Shown in pieces: positions 1 through 8,749 of a stretch of 64,000 nt of DNA. The DNA is from Cupriavidus sp. 2SB. Lineage in GTDB: Bacteria; Pseudomonadota; Gammaproteobacteria; Burkholderiales; Burkholderiaceae. The DNA lies in NCBI RefSeq assembly GCF_005503625.1, contig NZ_SCMX01000010.1, positions 59,581 through 123,580 on the forward strand. The letters run 5' to 3'. The first letter of the stretch is position 1, and each line of letters starts with the position of its first letter. A program made the position numbers and the translations under genes. The notes below the pieces were generated by a model, which ran no database searches, was not told where the DNA came from, and saw only the letters and a list, made by a program, of their open reading frames with translations.

Positions 1-622
1 GGCGCACCAGCACCTGAATCTCGCGACGCGCGGCAAGTTCGGCCTGCTTCATCGCATACTCGTCGACATTGCCGCTCGGAAAGAACTGGCGGCTATGCGA
101 GACGCATCCGATATACAGGCTTTCCATCAGCTTGGATTGATAGCCGCTGCCAATGATGAACTCGGTGGAGCCACCGCCGATATCGACCACGAGTCGGTTA
201 CCCTGGCAAGCCGGCGCATCATGCGAGGCACCCAGATAGATCAGCCGGGCTTCTTCCCGTCCGGCGATCACTTCGATGGGGAAACCCAGCGCATGTTCGG
301 CTTCGATCAGGAAATCCGAGGCGTTCTTGGCCACACGCAGCGTGTTGGTGGCCACGGCCCGCACCTGCTCGGGTGCGAAGTCGCGCAGGCGGTCGCCAAA
401 GCGGCGCAGCGCGTCGATGCCGCGTCGGCGCGCGGGCTGGTCGAGGTATTTGTCCGGCGTCAGGCCAGCAGCCAGGCGCACCGGCTCGCGCAGGGCATCG
501 ACCTGAAAGATCTGACTGGCCGGGCCGGACGCGGTCGGGGTCTCATCCACCCGCCCGATCATCAGGCGGAAGCTGTTGGAGCCCATATCGACGGCGGCCA
601 GCAAGCGAGGAGTTTGTGTCAT
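1..622 (-). CDS. ppx: exopolyphosphatase Ppx, N-terminal part (gene runs off the left edge)
   Basis: Ppx removes terminal phosphate from polyphosphate; the family also includes guanosine pentaphosphate phosphatases. The frame read leftward from the ATG at 620-622 begins MTQTPRLLAAVDMGSNSFRL, the hallmark phosphate-1 motif of the ASKHA-fold Ppx/GppA family, and stays open to the edge, giving about 207 N-terminal residues; the C-terminal part lies outside the window. It diverges from ppk, the polyphosphate-making enzyme, across 159 bases that carry Pho-box-like repeats, so the degrading and synthesising genes share one control region. A GppA identity is possible, but the pairing with ppk favours Ppx. 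Confidence 0.93.
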   Translation of the reverse strand, partial: MTQTPRLLAAVDMGSNSFRLMIGRVDETPTASGPASQIFQVDALREPVRLAAGLTPDKYLDQPARRRGIDALRRFGDRLRDFAPEQVRAVATNTLRVAKNASDFLIEAEHALGFPIEVIAGREEARLIYLGASHDAPACQGNRLVVDIGGGSTEFIIGSGYQSKLMESLYIGCVSHSRQFFPSGNVDEYAMKQAELAARREIQVLVR

Positions 623-679
623 TGCGTACGTATTGCACAGGATGAGCCCCATCGGAACCCAGGGGCCAAAACCTGAAAG

Positions 680-711
680 ATTATGTCTCTGTCATGTCCA
701 CATCATGACAA
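680..711 (-). promoter_or_regulatory. candidate Pho box and -10 element for ppx
   Basis: Read on the minus strand, 711-694 contains TTGTCAT-GATG-TGGACAT, two 7-base units with an 11-base period resembling the PhoB recognition unit CTGTCAT. Eight bases further on is CATAAT (685-680), 5 of 6 to the sigma-70 -10 consensus. The same 8-base spacing between Pho box and -10 occurs upstream of pstS. The assignment is by eye. Confidence 0.5.
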
Positions 712-718
712 AATCAAA

Positions 719-736
719 GTGTCATCAATTTGACAC
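719..736 (+). promoter_or_regulatory. candidate Pho box / -35 for ppk
   Basis: GTGTCAT-CAAT-TTGACAC shows two 7-base units with 11-base periodicity, like a Pho box, and its second unit contains an exact sigma-70 -35 hexamer TTGACA (730-735). A further weaker pair, CTGTCAT-GTCC-ACATCAT, lies at 689-706 in the same orientation and overlaps the ppx box. No good -10 is obvious downstream (CATATC at 756-761 is the nearest candidate), which fits activator dependence. The position argues that ppk translation starts at 782 rather than at the ATG at 743. Confidence 0.45.
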
Positions 737-781
737 GATTCTATGAAAAAGTCGCCATATCGCCAAAATAAGGTCATTGAC

Positions 782-2863
782 ATGTCGACGACACCGCCCG
801 GCACGCTGTTGAACCGCGAGCTGGGCATTCTGGAATTCAATTCGCGCGTTCTTGCGCAAGCCGCCGACCCCAATGTTCCGTTGCTGGAAAGGCTGAAGTT
901 CATCTGCATCGTGTCCAGCAATCTGGACGAGTTCTTCGAGATCCGCATGGCCGGGCTGAAGGAACAGTTGCGGGATAACGCGTCGGGCCTCACGCCCGAC
1001 GGCCTCTCGGTCCAGCAGGCCTACCAGCTTGTCACGGAGCGCACCCAGCGGCTGGTGGCCTCGCAGTATGACATGCTGCAGAACGTGATTTTCCCCGCGC
1101 TGGAGAAAGAGGGGGTGTTTTTTCACCTGATGAACACCTGGACCGATGCACAGCGTGCATGGGCTCATGATTTCTTCGTGCGCGAACTGGGACCGGTGCT
1201 GACGCCGATCGCACTGGACCCCGCCCATCCCTTTCCGCGCGTACTCAACAAGAGCCTGAACTTCATCGTCGAGCTCTCAGGCAAGGATGCCTTTGGCCGC
1301 AATGCTGACCTGGCCATCGTACAGGCACCGCGCGCCCTGCCCCGCGTGGTCCGCATGCCCGAAAAGCTGTCCGGATACGCATACGGCTTCGTGATGCTGT
1401 CGTCATTCATGCAGGCGTTTGTCCACGAACTGTTTCCCGCCATCGACGTGCAGGGCTGCTATCAGTTCCGCGTGACGCGCAACTCGGACCTCTTCGTGTC
1501 CGAGGACGACATTACCGACCTGCGCGAAGCCCTGCAGGGCGAACTGCCCACGCGCCATTTCGGCGACATGGTGCGGCTGGAAGTCTCGTCGGACACGCCG
1601 CCCGCGCTGTCGCGTCGCCTGCTGCTGGAATCCGGGCTGACCGAGCAGGACTTGTATCGCGTCAGTGGTCCGGTGAATCTGGTGCGGTTGATGCAGATTC
1701 CCGACCTCGTGGATCGCCCTGCCCTGAAATACCCGCCGCACGTGCCGGCGCCTGTGAAAGCGTTCCCGCCAGGCGCCAATATGTTCGACGTGATCCGGCA
1801 GCGCGACGTGCTGCTGCATCATCCGTACGAGAGTTTCTCGTCGGTGCTGGACCTGTTGCAGGCTGCCGCCAACGATCCGAACGTAGTGGCGATCAAGCAG
1901 ACCGTGTACCGCACCGGCAATGAATCGGCCGTCATGGAAGCGTTGATGACCGCCGCCCGCAACGGCAAGGAAGTCACGGTCGTGGTGGAGTTGCTCGCGC
2001 GTTTCGATGAAGAAACCAACATCAACTGGGCAGAACGGCTCGAATCCGCTGGCGCCCATGTGGTCTACGGCGTGGTCGGCCACAAATGCCATGCGAAGCT
2101 GTTGCTGGTAGTGAGACGCGAACCCGCCGGGCCCAAGGCCAAGCAGGTGGTGCTGCGCCGCTATGCCCACCTTGGCACCGGCAACTATCATCCGCGCACC
2201 GCACGCCTCTACACCGACTTCGGGTTGCTGACGTCGAATGAAGAGGTCTGCGAAGATGTGCATCATGTGTTCCAGTTGCTCACGGGCACGGCCGGCACGA
2301 TCCGGCTGAACCACCTGTGGCAGTCGCCGTTCACGATGCACAGCAACCTGATCGACCATATCCGCGCCGAGGCCCGCCATGCGCGAGCCGGCAAGCGCGC
2401 GCGCATCATCGCCAAGATGAACGCCCTGCTGGAGCCGACGATCATCGACGAGCTCTACAAGGCGTCGCGCGCAGGCGTGAAGATCGACCTGATCGTGCGC
2501 GGGGTCTGCGCGCTGCGCCCAGGGGTGCCAGGACTATCGGAAAACATCACGGTGCGATCGATTGTCGGTCGATTCCTGGAACACCACCGCGTCTACTATT
2601 TCCATGCGGGTGGCGACGACGTGCTCTATCTGTCGAGCGCCGACTGGATGGACCGCAACCTGTTCCGCCGCGTGGAAGTTGCCTTCCCGGTACTGGACCG
2701 CACGCTAAAGGCGCGGGTCATCAAGGAAGGGCTGCAGGTGCATCTGCGCGACAACGCGTCCGCCTGGATCATGCAGCCCGACGGCGAATATGTACGCAAG
2801 CCATCGCGTGCCAAGGCGCAGCGGGTAAGCCAGATCGAGTTGCTGGCGACGTTTGGGAACTAA
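782..2863 (+). CDS. ppk: polyphosphate kinase Ppk1
   Basis: Ppk1 reversibly polymerises the ATP gamma-phosphate into inorganic polyphosphate, usually at the inner membrane. The 693-residue protein has the N-terminal helical domain starting LLNRELGILEFNSRV and the C-terminal phospholipase-D-like catalytic domains. The phosphohistidine lies in the HAKL motif (His437) and the second essential histidine in RYAHLGTGNY (His463), with the ARLYTDF signature after it. The start at 782 is preferred: AAGG lies about 8 bases upstream, the protein then begins just before the conserved region, and the in-frame ATG at 743 has no ribosome site and sits inside the promoter. It is divergent from ppx and likely PhoB-controlled. 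Confidence 0.96.
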   Translation: MSTTPPGTLLNRELGILEFNSRVLAQAADPNVPLLERLKFICIVSSNLDEFFEIRMAGLKEQLRDNASGLTPDGLSVQQAYQLVTERTQRLVASQYDMLQNVIFPALEKEGVFFHLMNTWTDAQRAWAHDFFVRELGPVLTPIALDPAHPFPRVLNKSLNFIVELSGKDAFGRNADLAIVQAPRALPRVVRMPEKLSGYAYGFVMLSSFMQAFVHELFPAIDVQGCYQFRVTRNSDLFVSEDDITDLREALQGELPTRHFGDMVRLEVSSDTPPALSRRLLLESGLTEQDLYRVSGPVNLVRLMQIPDLVDRPALKYPPHVPAPVKAFPPGANMFDVIRQRDVLLHHPYESFSSVLDLLQAAANDPNVVAIKQTVYRTGNESAVMEALMTAARNGKEVTVVVELLARFDEETNINWAERLESAGAHVVYGVVGHKCHAKLLLVVRREPAGPKAKQVVLRRYAHLGTGNYHPRTARLYTDFGLLTSNEEVCEDVHHVFQLLTGTAGTIRLNHLWQSPFTMHSNLIDHIRAEARHARAGKRARIIAKMNALLEPTIIDELYKASRAGVKIDLIVRGVCALRPGVPGLSENITVRSIVGRFLEHHRVYYFHAGGDDVLYLSSADWMDRNLFRRVEVAFPVLDRTLKARVIKEGLQVHLRDNASAWIMQPDGEYVRKPSRAKAQRVSQIELLATFGN

Positions 2864-2877
2864 CGGAAGGGATTATG

Positions 2878-2916
2878 TTTTCTCCCCTCTCCCACACAGT
2901 GGGAGAGGGGAGAAAA
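2878..2916. repeat. single REP-like palindrome between ppk and phoR
   Basis: This is a perfect inverted repeat with 18-base arms (2878-2895 and 2899-2916) around a 3-base loop; its core CCCCTCTCCC...GGGAGAGGGG matches the arms of the repeats at 27379, 48158 and 63920. It lies between the convergent 3' ends of ppk (+) and phoR (-) and could also act as a bidirectional transcription stop, since the outer arm ends are TTTT/AAAA. Confidence 0.8.
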
Positions 2917-2936
2917 CAAGGGAAAAGAAAAAGACT

Positions 2937-4259
2937 TTACGCCGCGTGCCGCGACGTATCCGCTTCATACCCGCTGCGGTCCACCGGAAACACGATGCGG
3001 AATGTGCTGCCACGGCCCACTTCGCTGGTCACGCGCAGGTCCGCATGGTGGCGCGACAGCACGTGCTTGACGATGGCCAGCCCCAGGCCCGTGCCACCGG
3101 TGTCGCGCGAACGGCTGCGGTCCACGCGATAAAAACGTTCGGTGAGACGCGGGATATGTTCCGGGGCGATCCCCAGCCCCGTATCGCTGACCGAGAACAC
3201 GGCATGTCCGTCGGTGTATGTCATGCGGATCGCGATGCGGCCGCCCTCTGGCGTGTAGCGCACCGCGTTCGACACCAGATTCCCGAGCGCCGACAGCAGT
3301 TCGCCCTCGGCACCGCGTACCGTCACGCCCGGGTCGATCTCGCTGCGGATCTCGTGGCGATCCTGCGAAAGCGCTTCCGCGTCGTGTACCAGATGGGCCA
3401 TCAGCGCCCCCACATTGACGCGCTCATGGCATGGCGGCTGGGCATCCGACTCCAGCTTGGCCAGCGCCAGCAGGTCTTCGACGATATGCTGCATCCGCAT
3501 CGACTGCACAAGCATCAGTTCGATATAGCGATTGCGGTCTTCCTCCGACACTGGCAAGTCGCGCACGGTTTCCAGGAAACCAGTCAGCACTGTGAGCGGC
3601 GTCTTCAGTTCGTGCGAGACATTGGCCACGAAGTCGCGGCGCATCGCCTCGGTGTTCTCCACCTTGGTGATGTCCTGGGTGAGCACCAGCTTGCGATTCT
3701 CGCCGTAGGGCAGGATCTGCACCGAAGTGATGTTGCGCTTGTGCTCGCCCATATCGCGCATCACCAGCGGCTCGTCGTAACGCTCGCGCGTCAGATAGTG
3801 AACGAATTCCGGACGGCGTATCAAGTGGGTGATGCGCTGGCGCACGTCGCGCTTGGCGTTCAGGCCGAAATGCTGCTCGGCCACATCATTGCACCACTCG
3901 ATCTGATCGGCGTCATCGAGCATCAGCACACCATATGGCGATGCCTGGATGGCCTGGATAAATCGCGTGTGTTGCTGTTCCACCGACAACACCTGCGTGC
4001 GCCACCGTTTGACCAGCCGGTGCAGGCGGTAGTAGACCTCGCCCCACAGACCCAACGCGCTAGGAATTTCCCCATAGGCTGGAGCATCCAGCACACGCCA
4101 CAGCCGATTGATCTGGAACAGGTAATAGCTCAGCAGCAGGAGCAGGGAAACGGAAAGGAACAGCAGGCCGGTGATAGCGCCCGCCGCGGCGTACAGGCCT
4201 GCGGCAATGGCTATCAGGCTGACGAGGATGGCCACGGAACGGGCCCAGATGACATTCAT
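2937..4259 (-). CDS. phoR: phosphate regulon sensor histidine kinase PhoR
   Basis: PhoR senses phosphate status through PhoU and the Pst transporter and phosphorylates PhoB. The 440-residue protein has two N-terminal membrane segments (about residues 8-50), a PAS-like region (about 95-200), the HisKA H-box VSHELKTP with phospho-acceptor His216, and a HATPase_c domain (N-box NLVSNAVRYTPEGG, G-boxes DTGLGIAPEH and GGTGLGLAIVKH). It is the last gene of the pst-pho cluster and lies 140 bases after phoB. That gap has a small GGGCGG...CCGCCC stem-loop and the ATG has only a weak ribosome site, so PhoR is probably made in lower amount than PhoB. Confidence 0.95.
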   Translation of the reverse strand: MNVIWARSVAILVSLIAIAAGLYAAAGAITGLLFLSVSLLLLLSYYLFQINRLWRVLDAPAYGEIPSALGLWGEVYYRLHRLVKRWRTQVLSVEQQHTRFIQAIQASPYGVLMLDDADQIEWCNDVAEQHFGLNAKRDVRQRITHLIRRPEFVHYLTRERYDEPLVMRDMGEHKRNITSVQILPYGENRKLVLTQDITKVENTEAMRRDFVANVSHELKTPLTVLTGFLETVRDLPVSEEDRNRYIELMLVQSMRMQHIVEDLLALAKLESDAQPPCHERVNVGALMAHLVHDAEALSQDRHEIRSEIDPGVTVRGAEGELLSALGNLVSNAVRYTPEGGRIAIRMTYTDGHAVFSVSDTGLGIAPEHIPRLTERFYRVDRSRSRDTGGTGLGLAIVKHVLSRHHADLRVTSEVGRGSTFRIVFPVDRSGYEADTSRHAA

Positions 4260-4399
4260 GCGAGGGAAAAAGGTTCGGTCGGCAGTCGCATTGCGACAAA
4301 GTGTGCCACGAAAGCGTATGCAGGTGGCATGACGCCTGGATTATCCGACATCGGTCTGGGCGGCCCTCGCTGCACCGCCCCCGACCAGGACAACGAAGA

Positions 4400-5107
4400 T
4401 CAGTGGCTCGGCGAACGCGCCAGCCGGTAGCCGCTGCCGCGTACCGTTTCGATCATGTTGCTGTAGCCGCCCGGCGTCAGTGCCGCACGCAGGCGCTTGA
4501 TGTGGACGTCGACCGTGCGCTCCTCAACGAAAACGTGATCGCCCCAGACTTGATCCAGCAGTTGCGACCGGCTGTGCACCCGTTCCGGATGCGTCATCAG
4601 GAAGTGCAGCAGGCGGAACTCCGTAGGACCCAGGTCCAGCTTGATCGGACCGGTCTCGTCCTGCCCCGTGACGCGATGCGTTGCGGGGTCCAGACGCAAG
4701 CCGTTGATCGCCACCACGTCGTCGGTCAGTTGGGGCGCACGGCGGCGCAGAACCGCCTTGATACGTGCCAGCAGTTCCTTGGGCGAGAAAGGCTTGGTGA
4801 CGTAATCGTCCGCACCGGCTTCCAGACCCATGACCTTGTCCTGCTCCTCGCTGCGCGCGGTGAGCATGATGATCGGGATCTGCTTGGTACGGTCGTTGGT
4901 GCGCAGTTCCTTGGCAAAGGTGGCGCCCGACTTGCCCGGGAGCATCCAGTCCAGCAGAACGAGGTCGGGCAGGACATCGCTCATCAGTGACAACGCCTGC
5001 TCGGCGTTGTACGCGCGGATCGGATAGTGCCCCGCGTGCTGGAGATTGACGGCAATCAGCTCGGCGATTGCCGGTTCGTCTTCAACAACGAGAATACTGC
5101 TTGGCAT
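4400..5107 (-). CDS. phoB: phosphate response regulator PhoB
   Basis: PhoB is the transcription activator of the phosphate-starvation regulon, binding Pho boxes as a dimer. The 235-residue protein shows an OmpR-type layout: a receiver domain with acidic pocket EDE (residues 9-11), phospho-acceptor Asp53 in LLDWMLPG, the switch threonine in MLTAR and the lysine in VTKPFS, followed by a winged-helix DNA-binding domain (about 135-230) including TEFRLLHFLM and RTVDVHIKRLR. It lies 36 bases after phoU, in the same leftward operon, and its candidate targets are seen upstream of pstS and between ppx and ppk. Confidence 0.96.
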   Translation of the reverse strand: MPSSILVVEDEPAIAELIAVNLQHAGHYPIRAYNAEQALSLMSDVLPDLVLLDWMLPGKSGATFAKELRTNDRTKQIPIIMLTARSEEQDKVMGLEAGADDYVTKPFSPKELLARIKAVLRRRAPQLTDDVVAINGLRLDPATHRVTGQDETGPIKLDLGPTEFRLLHFLMTHPERVHSRSQLLDQVWGDHVFVEERTVDVHIKRLRAALTPGGYSNMIETVRGSGYRLARSPSH

Positions 5108-5143
5108 GTAGTTTTTTCTCCGCTTATCGATGCTGGCGCGTTA

Positions 5144-5848
5144 TCAGCTCAGGGCTTCGCGCTCCATGTCTTCCCGTGAAGTGTGGCGAACGTCCGTCCC
5201 CTTCACGATGTAGATGATGAATTCTGCAATATTCTTGGCGTGGTCACCGATGCGTTCGATGGCCTTGGCGATGAACAGGAAATCCAGCGCCACCGAGATC
5301 GTGCGCGGGTCTTCCATCATGTACGTGATCAGCTTGCGCACGAACGCGCGGAATTCCTCGTCGATCGCCTTGTCGTCCTTGACGATGCGCGCAGCCGCCA
5401 CGGTGTCGAGCCGTGCGAACGCGTCCAGCGCCTGGCGCAGCAGCGTGATCGCCATTTCGCCGGACAGCTTCACTTCCGCGTAGTTGATGTTGTGCGCGGC
5501 GGCATCTTCCATGATGTGCTTGGTCCGCTTGGCCACCTTCTCGGCCTCGTCGCCCGCACGCTCAAGGTTCGTGATCGTCTTCGAGATGGCCATCACCAGG
5601 CGCAGGTCGCGCGCGGTGGGCTGGCGGCGGGCGATGATGTTGCCGCAATCCGCGTCGATCTCCACTTCCAGCGCGTTGAGCTGGTGTTCGCGGGCGATGA
5701 CCTGATCGGCCAGATCGGCGTCGAAATCGGCCAGCGCGCGCATGGCCAGTTCGATCTGCGCTTCCACCAGGCCACCCATTTGCAGCAGCTTGGTATTGAT
5801 GGCGTTGAGGTCTGCGTCGAACTGGGTCGAAAGGTGCTTGTCAGTCAT
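5144..5848 (-). CDS. phoU: phosphate transport accessory protein PhoU
   Basis: PhoU couples the PstSCAB transporter to PhoR and keeps the Pho regulon off when phosphate is plentiful. The 234-residue, all-helical protein contains the two PhoU repeats with metal-binding E/DxxxD motifs, for example LERAGDEAEKVAKR and its counterpart AIERIGDHAKNIAEF near the C terminus. It is cytoplasmic with no membrane segment. It follows pstB by 28 bases and precedes phoB by 36 bases in the operon. Confidence 0.95.
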   Translation of the reverse strand: MTDKHLSTQFDADLNAINTKLLQMGGLVEAQIELAMRALADFDADLADQVIAREHQLNALEVEIDADCGNIIARRQPTARDLRLVMAISKTITNLERAGDEAEKVAKRTKHIMEDAAAHNINYAEVKLSGEMAITLLRQALDAFARLDTVAAARIVKDDKAIDEEFRAFVRKLITYMMEDPRTISVALDFLFIAKAIERIGDHAKNIAEFIIYIVKGTDVRHTSREDMEREALS

Positions 5849-5876
5849 GGTCTTCTCCTGGCCTCTAACCTGCGAA

Positions 5877-6665
5877 TCAGCCGAAGCGGCCGGTGATGTA
5901 GTCTTCGGTTTCCTTCCGGTGCGGCTTGATGAAGATCTTCTCGGTCTCGCCGAATTCGATCAGCTCGCCCAGGTACATATACGCCGTGTAGTCCGAGCAG
6001 CGCGCCGCCTGTTGCATGTTGTGGGTCACGATCACCACCGTGTACTCGTCCTTGAGTTCGGCGATGAGTTCCTCGATGCGGCCCGTGGAAATCGGGTCCA
6101 GCGCCGAGCACGGTTCGTCGAGCAGCAGCACTTCCGGGCGGATGGCGATGCCGCGGGCGATACACAGACGCTGCTGCTGGCCGCCGGACAGGCCGTAGCC
6201 GGACTGGTGCAGCTTGTCCTTGGCTTCATTCCAGAGCGCGGCCTTCGAAAGCGCCCACTCCACGCGGTCGTCCATTTCCGAGCGCGATAGCTTCTCGAAC
6301 AGGCGCACGCCGAATGCGATGTTGTCATAGATCGACATCGGGAACGGCGTCGGCTTCTGGAACACCATGCCAACCTTGGCGCGCAGCAGGGAAATGTCTT
6401 CCTTGCTGGTCAGCAGGTTGGTGCCGTCCATGTTGATCTCGCCCTCGGCGCGTTGTTCCGGGTACAGCGCATACATCTTGTTGAACGTGCGCAGCAGCGT
6501 GGACTTTCCGCAGCCGGACGGGCCGATGAACGCCGTGACCTTGCGGTCCGGGATCGACATGTTGATGTTCTTCAGCGCGTGAAACTGGTTGTAGAAGAAG
6601 TTCAGGTTCCGCACGTCGATCTTGGCGCGCACGGTATCGGGAATATCGATGACGGTAGAGGTCAT
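5877..6665 (-). CDS. pstB: phosphate ABC transporter ATP-binding protein PstB
   Basis: This is the ATPase of the high-affinity phosphate importer. The 262-residue protein has Walker [10 protein letters not shown], signature LSGGQQQR, Walker B VLLLDEP followed by D-loop SALD, and switch histidine in VTHNMQQA. Length and motifs are typical of PstB, including the NxFYNxFHALKNI-type start. It follows pstA in the leftward pst operon by 42 bases. Confidence 0.96.
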   Translation of the reverse strand: MTSTVIDIPDTVRAKIDVRNLNFFYNQFHALKNINMSIPDRKVTAFIGPSGCGKSTLLRTFNKMYALYPEQRAEGEINMDGTNLLTSKEDISLLRAKVGMVFQKPTPFPMSIYDNIAFGVRLFEKLSRSEMDDRVEWALSKAALWNEAKDKLHQSGYGLSGGQQQRLCIARGIAIRPEVLLLDEPCSALDPISTGRIEELIAELKDEYTVVIVTHNMQQAARCSDYTAYMYLGELIEFGETEKIFIKPHRKETEDYITGRFG

Positions 6666-6707
6666 GCTGATGTCTCGCTTGAATTCGGTAGTCGGGCTGG
6701 GTGCCGG

Positions 6708-7610
6708 TTATTTCTTGAACAGCATGCGCGCGATGATGTTCAGCGCAAGCACACCAACAGTGATCAGGAACACACCGGCCCAGGCCAGTTGCTGCCATTC
6801 CGTGAACGGGCTCATGGCAAAGCGGAAGATCGTGACCGGCAGGTTGGCCATCGGCTTGTTCAGGTCGCTGGTCCAGAACTGGTTCGACAGCGCAGTGAAC
6901 AGCAGCGGCGCGGTTTCGCCAGCGATACGTGCCACCGCCAGCAGCACGCCGGTGATGATGCCTGCGTACGACGACTTGACCGTGATCGACAGCACCATCT
7001 TCCACTTGGGCGTGCCCAGCGCCACGGCCGCTTCACGCAGTGCATTCGGCACCAGGTTCAGCATGTTCTCGGTGGTGCGGACGACGATGGGAATCTGCAG
7101 CAGCGCCAGCGCACAAATGCCGGCCCAACCCGAGAAGTGGCCCATGCGAGTCACCACGAGGGCATAGACGAACAGGCCGATCACGATCGACGGCGCCGAC
7201 AACAGGATGTCGTTGATGAAGCGCGTGAAGCTGGCCAGGTAAGACTTCTGGCCATATTCGGCCAGGTAGATACCGGCCAGGATGCCCAGCGGCGTGCCGA
7301 TCAGCGTGGCCACGCCCACCATCACGAAACTGCCGAAGATGGCATTGGCCAGACCGCCGCCGGCGGTATTCGGCGCCGGCGTCATCTGGGTGAACAGGTC
7401 GATCGACAACCCGCCCACACCCAGCGTGATCGTGGTCCAGAGAATCCACGCCAGCCAGAACAGGCCGAAGATCATGGCGCCCAGCGAGGCAGCCAGTGCA
7501 ATCAGGTTGATACGGCGGCGGCTGTTCTGCAGGCGGCCGCGCACGACGTCCGCATCAGGGCGAACTGCCGGAATCGACGACGAAGACATGGTGTGACTGG
7601 CTTGGTTCAT
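6708..7610 (-). CDS. pstA: phosphate ABC transporter permease PstA
   Basis: This is one of the two membrane subunits of the phosphate importer. The 300-residue protein has about six hydrophobic segments and the permease EAA loop near [19 protein letters not shown], which contacts PstB. Its ATG overlaps the pstC stop in an ATGA arrangement (7607-7610), which indicates translational coupling and equal subunit supply. Confidence 0.95.
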   Translation of the reverse strand: MNQASHTMSSSSIPAVRPDADVVRGRLQNSRRRINLIALAASLGAMIFGLFWLAWILWTTITLGVGGLSIDLFTQMTPAPNTAGGGLANAIFGSFVMVGVATLIGTPLGILAGIYLAEYGQKSYLASFTRFINDILLSAPSIVIGLFVYALVVTRMGHFSGWAGICALALLQIPIVVRTTENMLNLVPNALREAAVALGTPKWKMVLSITVKSSYAGIITGVLLAVARIAGETAPLLFTALSNQFWTSDLNKPMANLPVTIFRFAMSPFTEWQQLAWAGVFLITVGVLALNIIARMLFKK

Positions 7611-8572
7611 TTGCCACCCTCATTCTTGGCTAGGCGCAGCAGCAGGAGCTTGGACAGCGCCAGCACCACGAAGGTAATGAAGAACAGGATCAGGCCCAGT
7701 TCCATCAGCGCCGCGGTGTGCAGGCCAGCGCCGGCTTCGGCAAACTCGTTGGCCAGCGCGGAGGTGATGCTGTTACCCGGCGAAAACAACGACACGTTGT
7801 CCAGCAGGTTGGTATTGCCGATCACGAACGTGACGGCCATGGTTTCACCCAGCGCACGGCCCAGGCCGAGCATCACGCCGCCGATGACACCGGCACGCGT
7901 GTAGGGCAGCACCACGCGCCACATCACTTCCCACGTCGTGCAACCCACACCGTAGGCGGACTCCTTGAGCAGCACCGGCGTGACTTCGAACACATCGCGC
8001 ATCACCGAGGCGATGTAGGGAATGATCATGATCGCGAGAATCACGCCTGCGCACAGCAGGCCGATACCCAGCGGGGCACCCTGGAACAGCTTGCCGATCA
8101 CGGGCAACTGGCCCACGGTATTCGACAGCGGCTTCTGGAAGTACTCGCCGAAGATCGGCGCGAACACGAGCAGACCCCACATGCCGTAGACGATGGACGG
8201 CACCGCTGCAAGCAGTTCGATGGCAGTGCCGAGCGGCCGGCGCAGCCAGACTGGCGACAGTTCGGTAAGAAACAGTGCAATGCCGAAGCTGACCGGCACA
8301 GCGATGATAAGGGCGATCAGCGACGTCACTACGGTGCCGTAGATCGGCACGAGCGCGCCGTAGACGTCGGCGGGTGGATCCCACTCGGCGGTCCACAGGA
8401 ACGCGAAGCCGAATTGCTTGATCGACGGCCATGCGCTGATGGCCAGTGACACGATGATGCCGCCCAGCAGCAACAACGTCACGATGGCGGCGCCGCGGGT
8501 CAGGCCGCCGAACAGGATGTCGCCAAGACGGCTTGGAGGCCGGACGGCTGGGAGATCGGACGTAGTCGCCAT
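7607..8572 (-). CDS. pstC: phosphate ABC transporter permease PstC
   Basis: PstC is the partner permease of PstA. From the ATG at 8572 the protein has 321 residues, beginning [13 protein letters not shown], with about six membrane segments and the EAA-loop region around [20 protein letters not shown]. The frame is open upstream to ATGs at 8647 and 8656, which would add 25-28 residues rich in Arg and Trp that do not look like a PstC N terminus; no start has a strong ribosome site. It is coupled to pstA by a 4-base overlap. Confidence 0.92.
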   Translation of the reverse strand: MATTSDLPAVRPPSRLGDILFGGLTRGAAIVTLLLLGGIIVSLAISAWPSIKQFGFAFLWTAEWDPPADVYGALVPIYGTVVTSLIALIIAVPVSFGIALFLTELSPVWLRRPLGTAIELLAAVPSIVYGMWGLLVFAPIFGEYFQKPLSNTVGQLPVIGKLFQGAPLGIGLLCAGVILAIMIIPYIASVMRDVFEVTPVLLKESAYGVGCTTWEVMWRVVLPYTRAGVIGGVMLGLGRALGETMAVTFVIGNTNLLDNVSLFSPGNSITSALANEFAEAGAGLHTAALMELGLILFFITFVVLALSKLLLLRLAKNEGGK

Positions 8573-8678
8573 GATGGGGAAACGTTGGGTGGATCGGTTG
8601 CCGCGGCGCCATTCCGGCCACCGCGGCACCGCCGCCCTGTGCCGCATCAGCGACATCGGGCGACAGGTCTTGCTTTCA

Positions 8679-8700
8679 GCAACCCACTACTGCGGGTTGC
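8679..8700 (-). other. intercistronic stem-loop between pstS and pstC
   Basis: GCAACCC (8679-8685) and GGGTTGC (8694-8700) form a perfect 7-bp stem around 8 bases. No T tract follows on the minus strand, so it looks like a partial terminator or an RNA-stabilising structure 3' of pstS. Such structures commonly let the binding protein be made in excess over the permeases. Confidence 0.4.
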
Positions 8701-8723
8701 CAAAGTCCTGCTGACAGACAGAG

Positions 8724-8749
8724 CTTAGTACAGGGACTTAGTACAGCGA
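8724..8749. repeat. 13-base tandem duplication over the pstS stop codon
   Basis: CTTAGTACAGGGA (8724-8736) is followed directly by CTTAGTACAGCGA (8737-8749), 12 of 13 bases identical. On the coding strand the last codons of pstS (Leu-Tyr-stop) are repeated just after the stop, leaving a second in-register Leu-Tyr-stop 13 bases on in another frame. It looks like a replication-slippage duplication with no effect on the protein. Confidence 0.7.

Noticed and set aside
95..676. A 193-codon plus-strand frame at the left edge
   Set aside because: The opposite strand encodes the N-terminal part of Ppx with a recognisable phosphate motif; the frame extends into the Pho-box region.
743..781. Upstream ATG of ppk adding 13 residues
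   Set aside because: No ribosome site, and it overlaps the predicted promoter; the ATG at 782 has AAGG at proper spacing.
4340..4390. GGGCGG...CCGCCC stem-loop between phoB and phoR as a terminator
   Set aside because: Short stem, no T tract on the minus strand, and phoR needs transcription through it.
2853..4430. A 525-codon plus-strand frame opposite phoR
   Set aside because: phoR has all histidine kinase motifs; the antisense frame has none and lacks a ribosome site.
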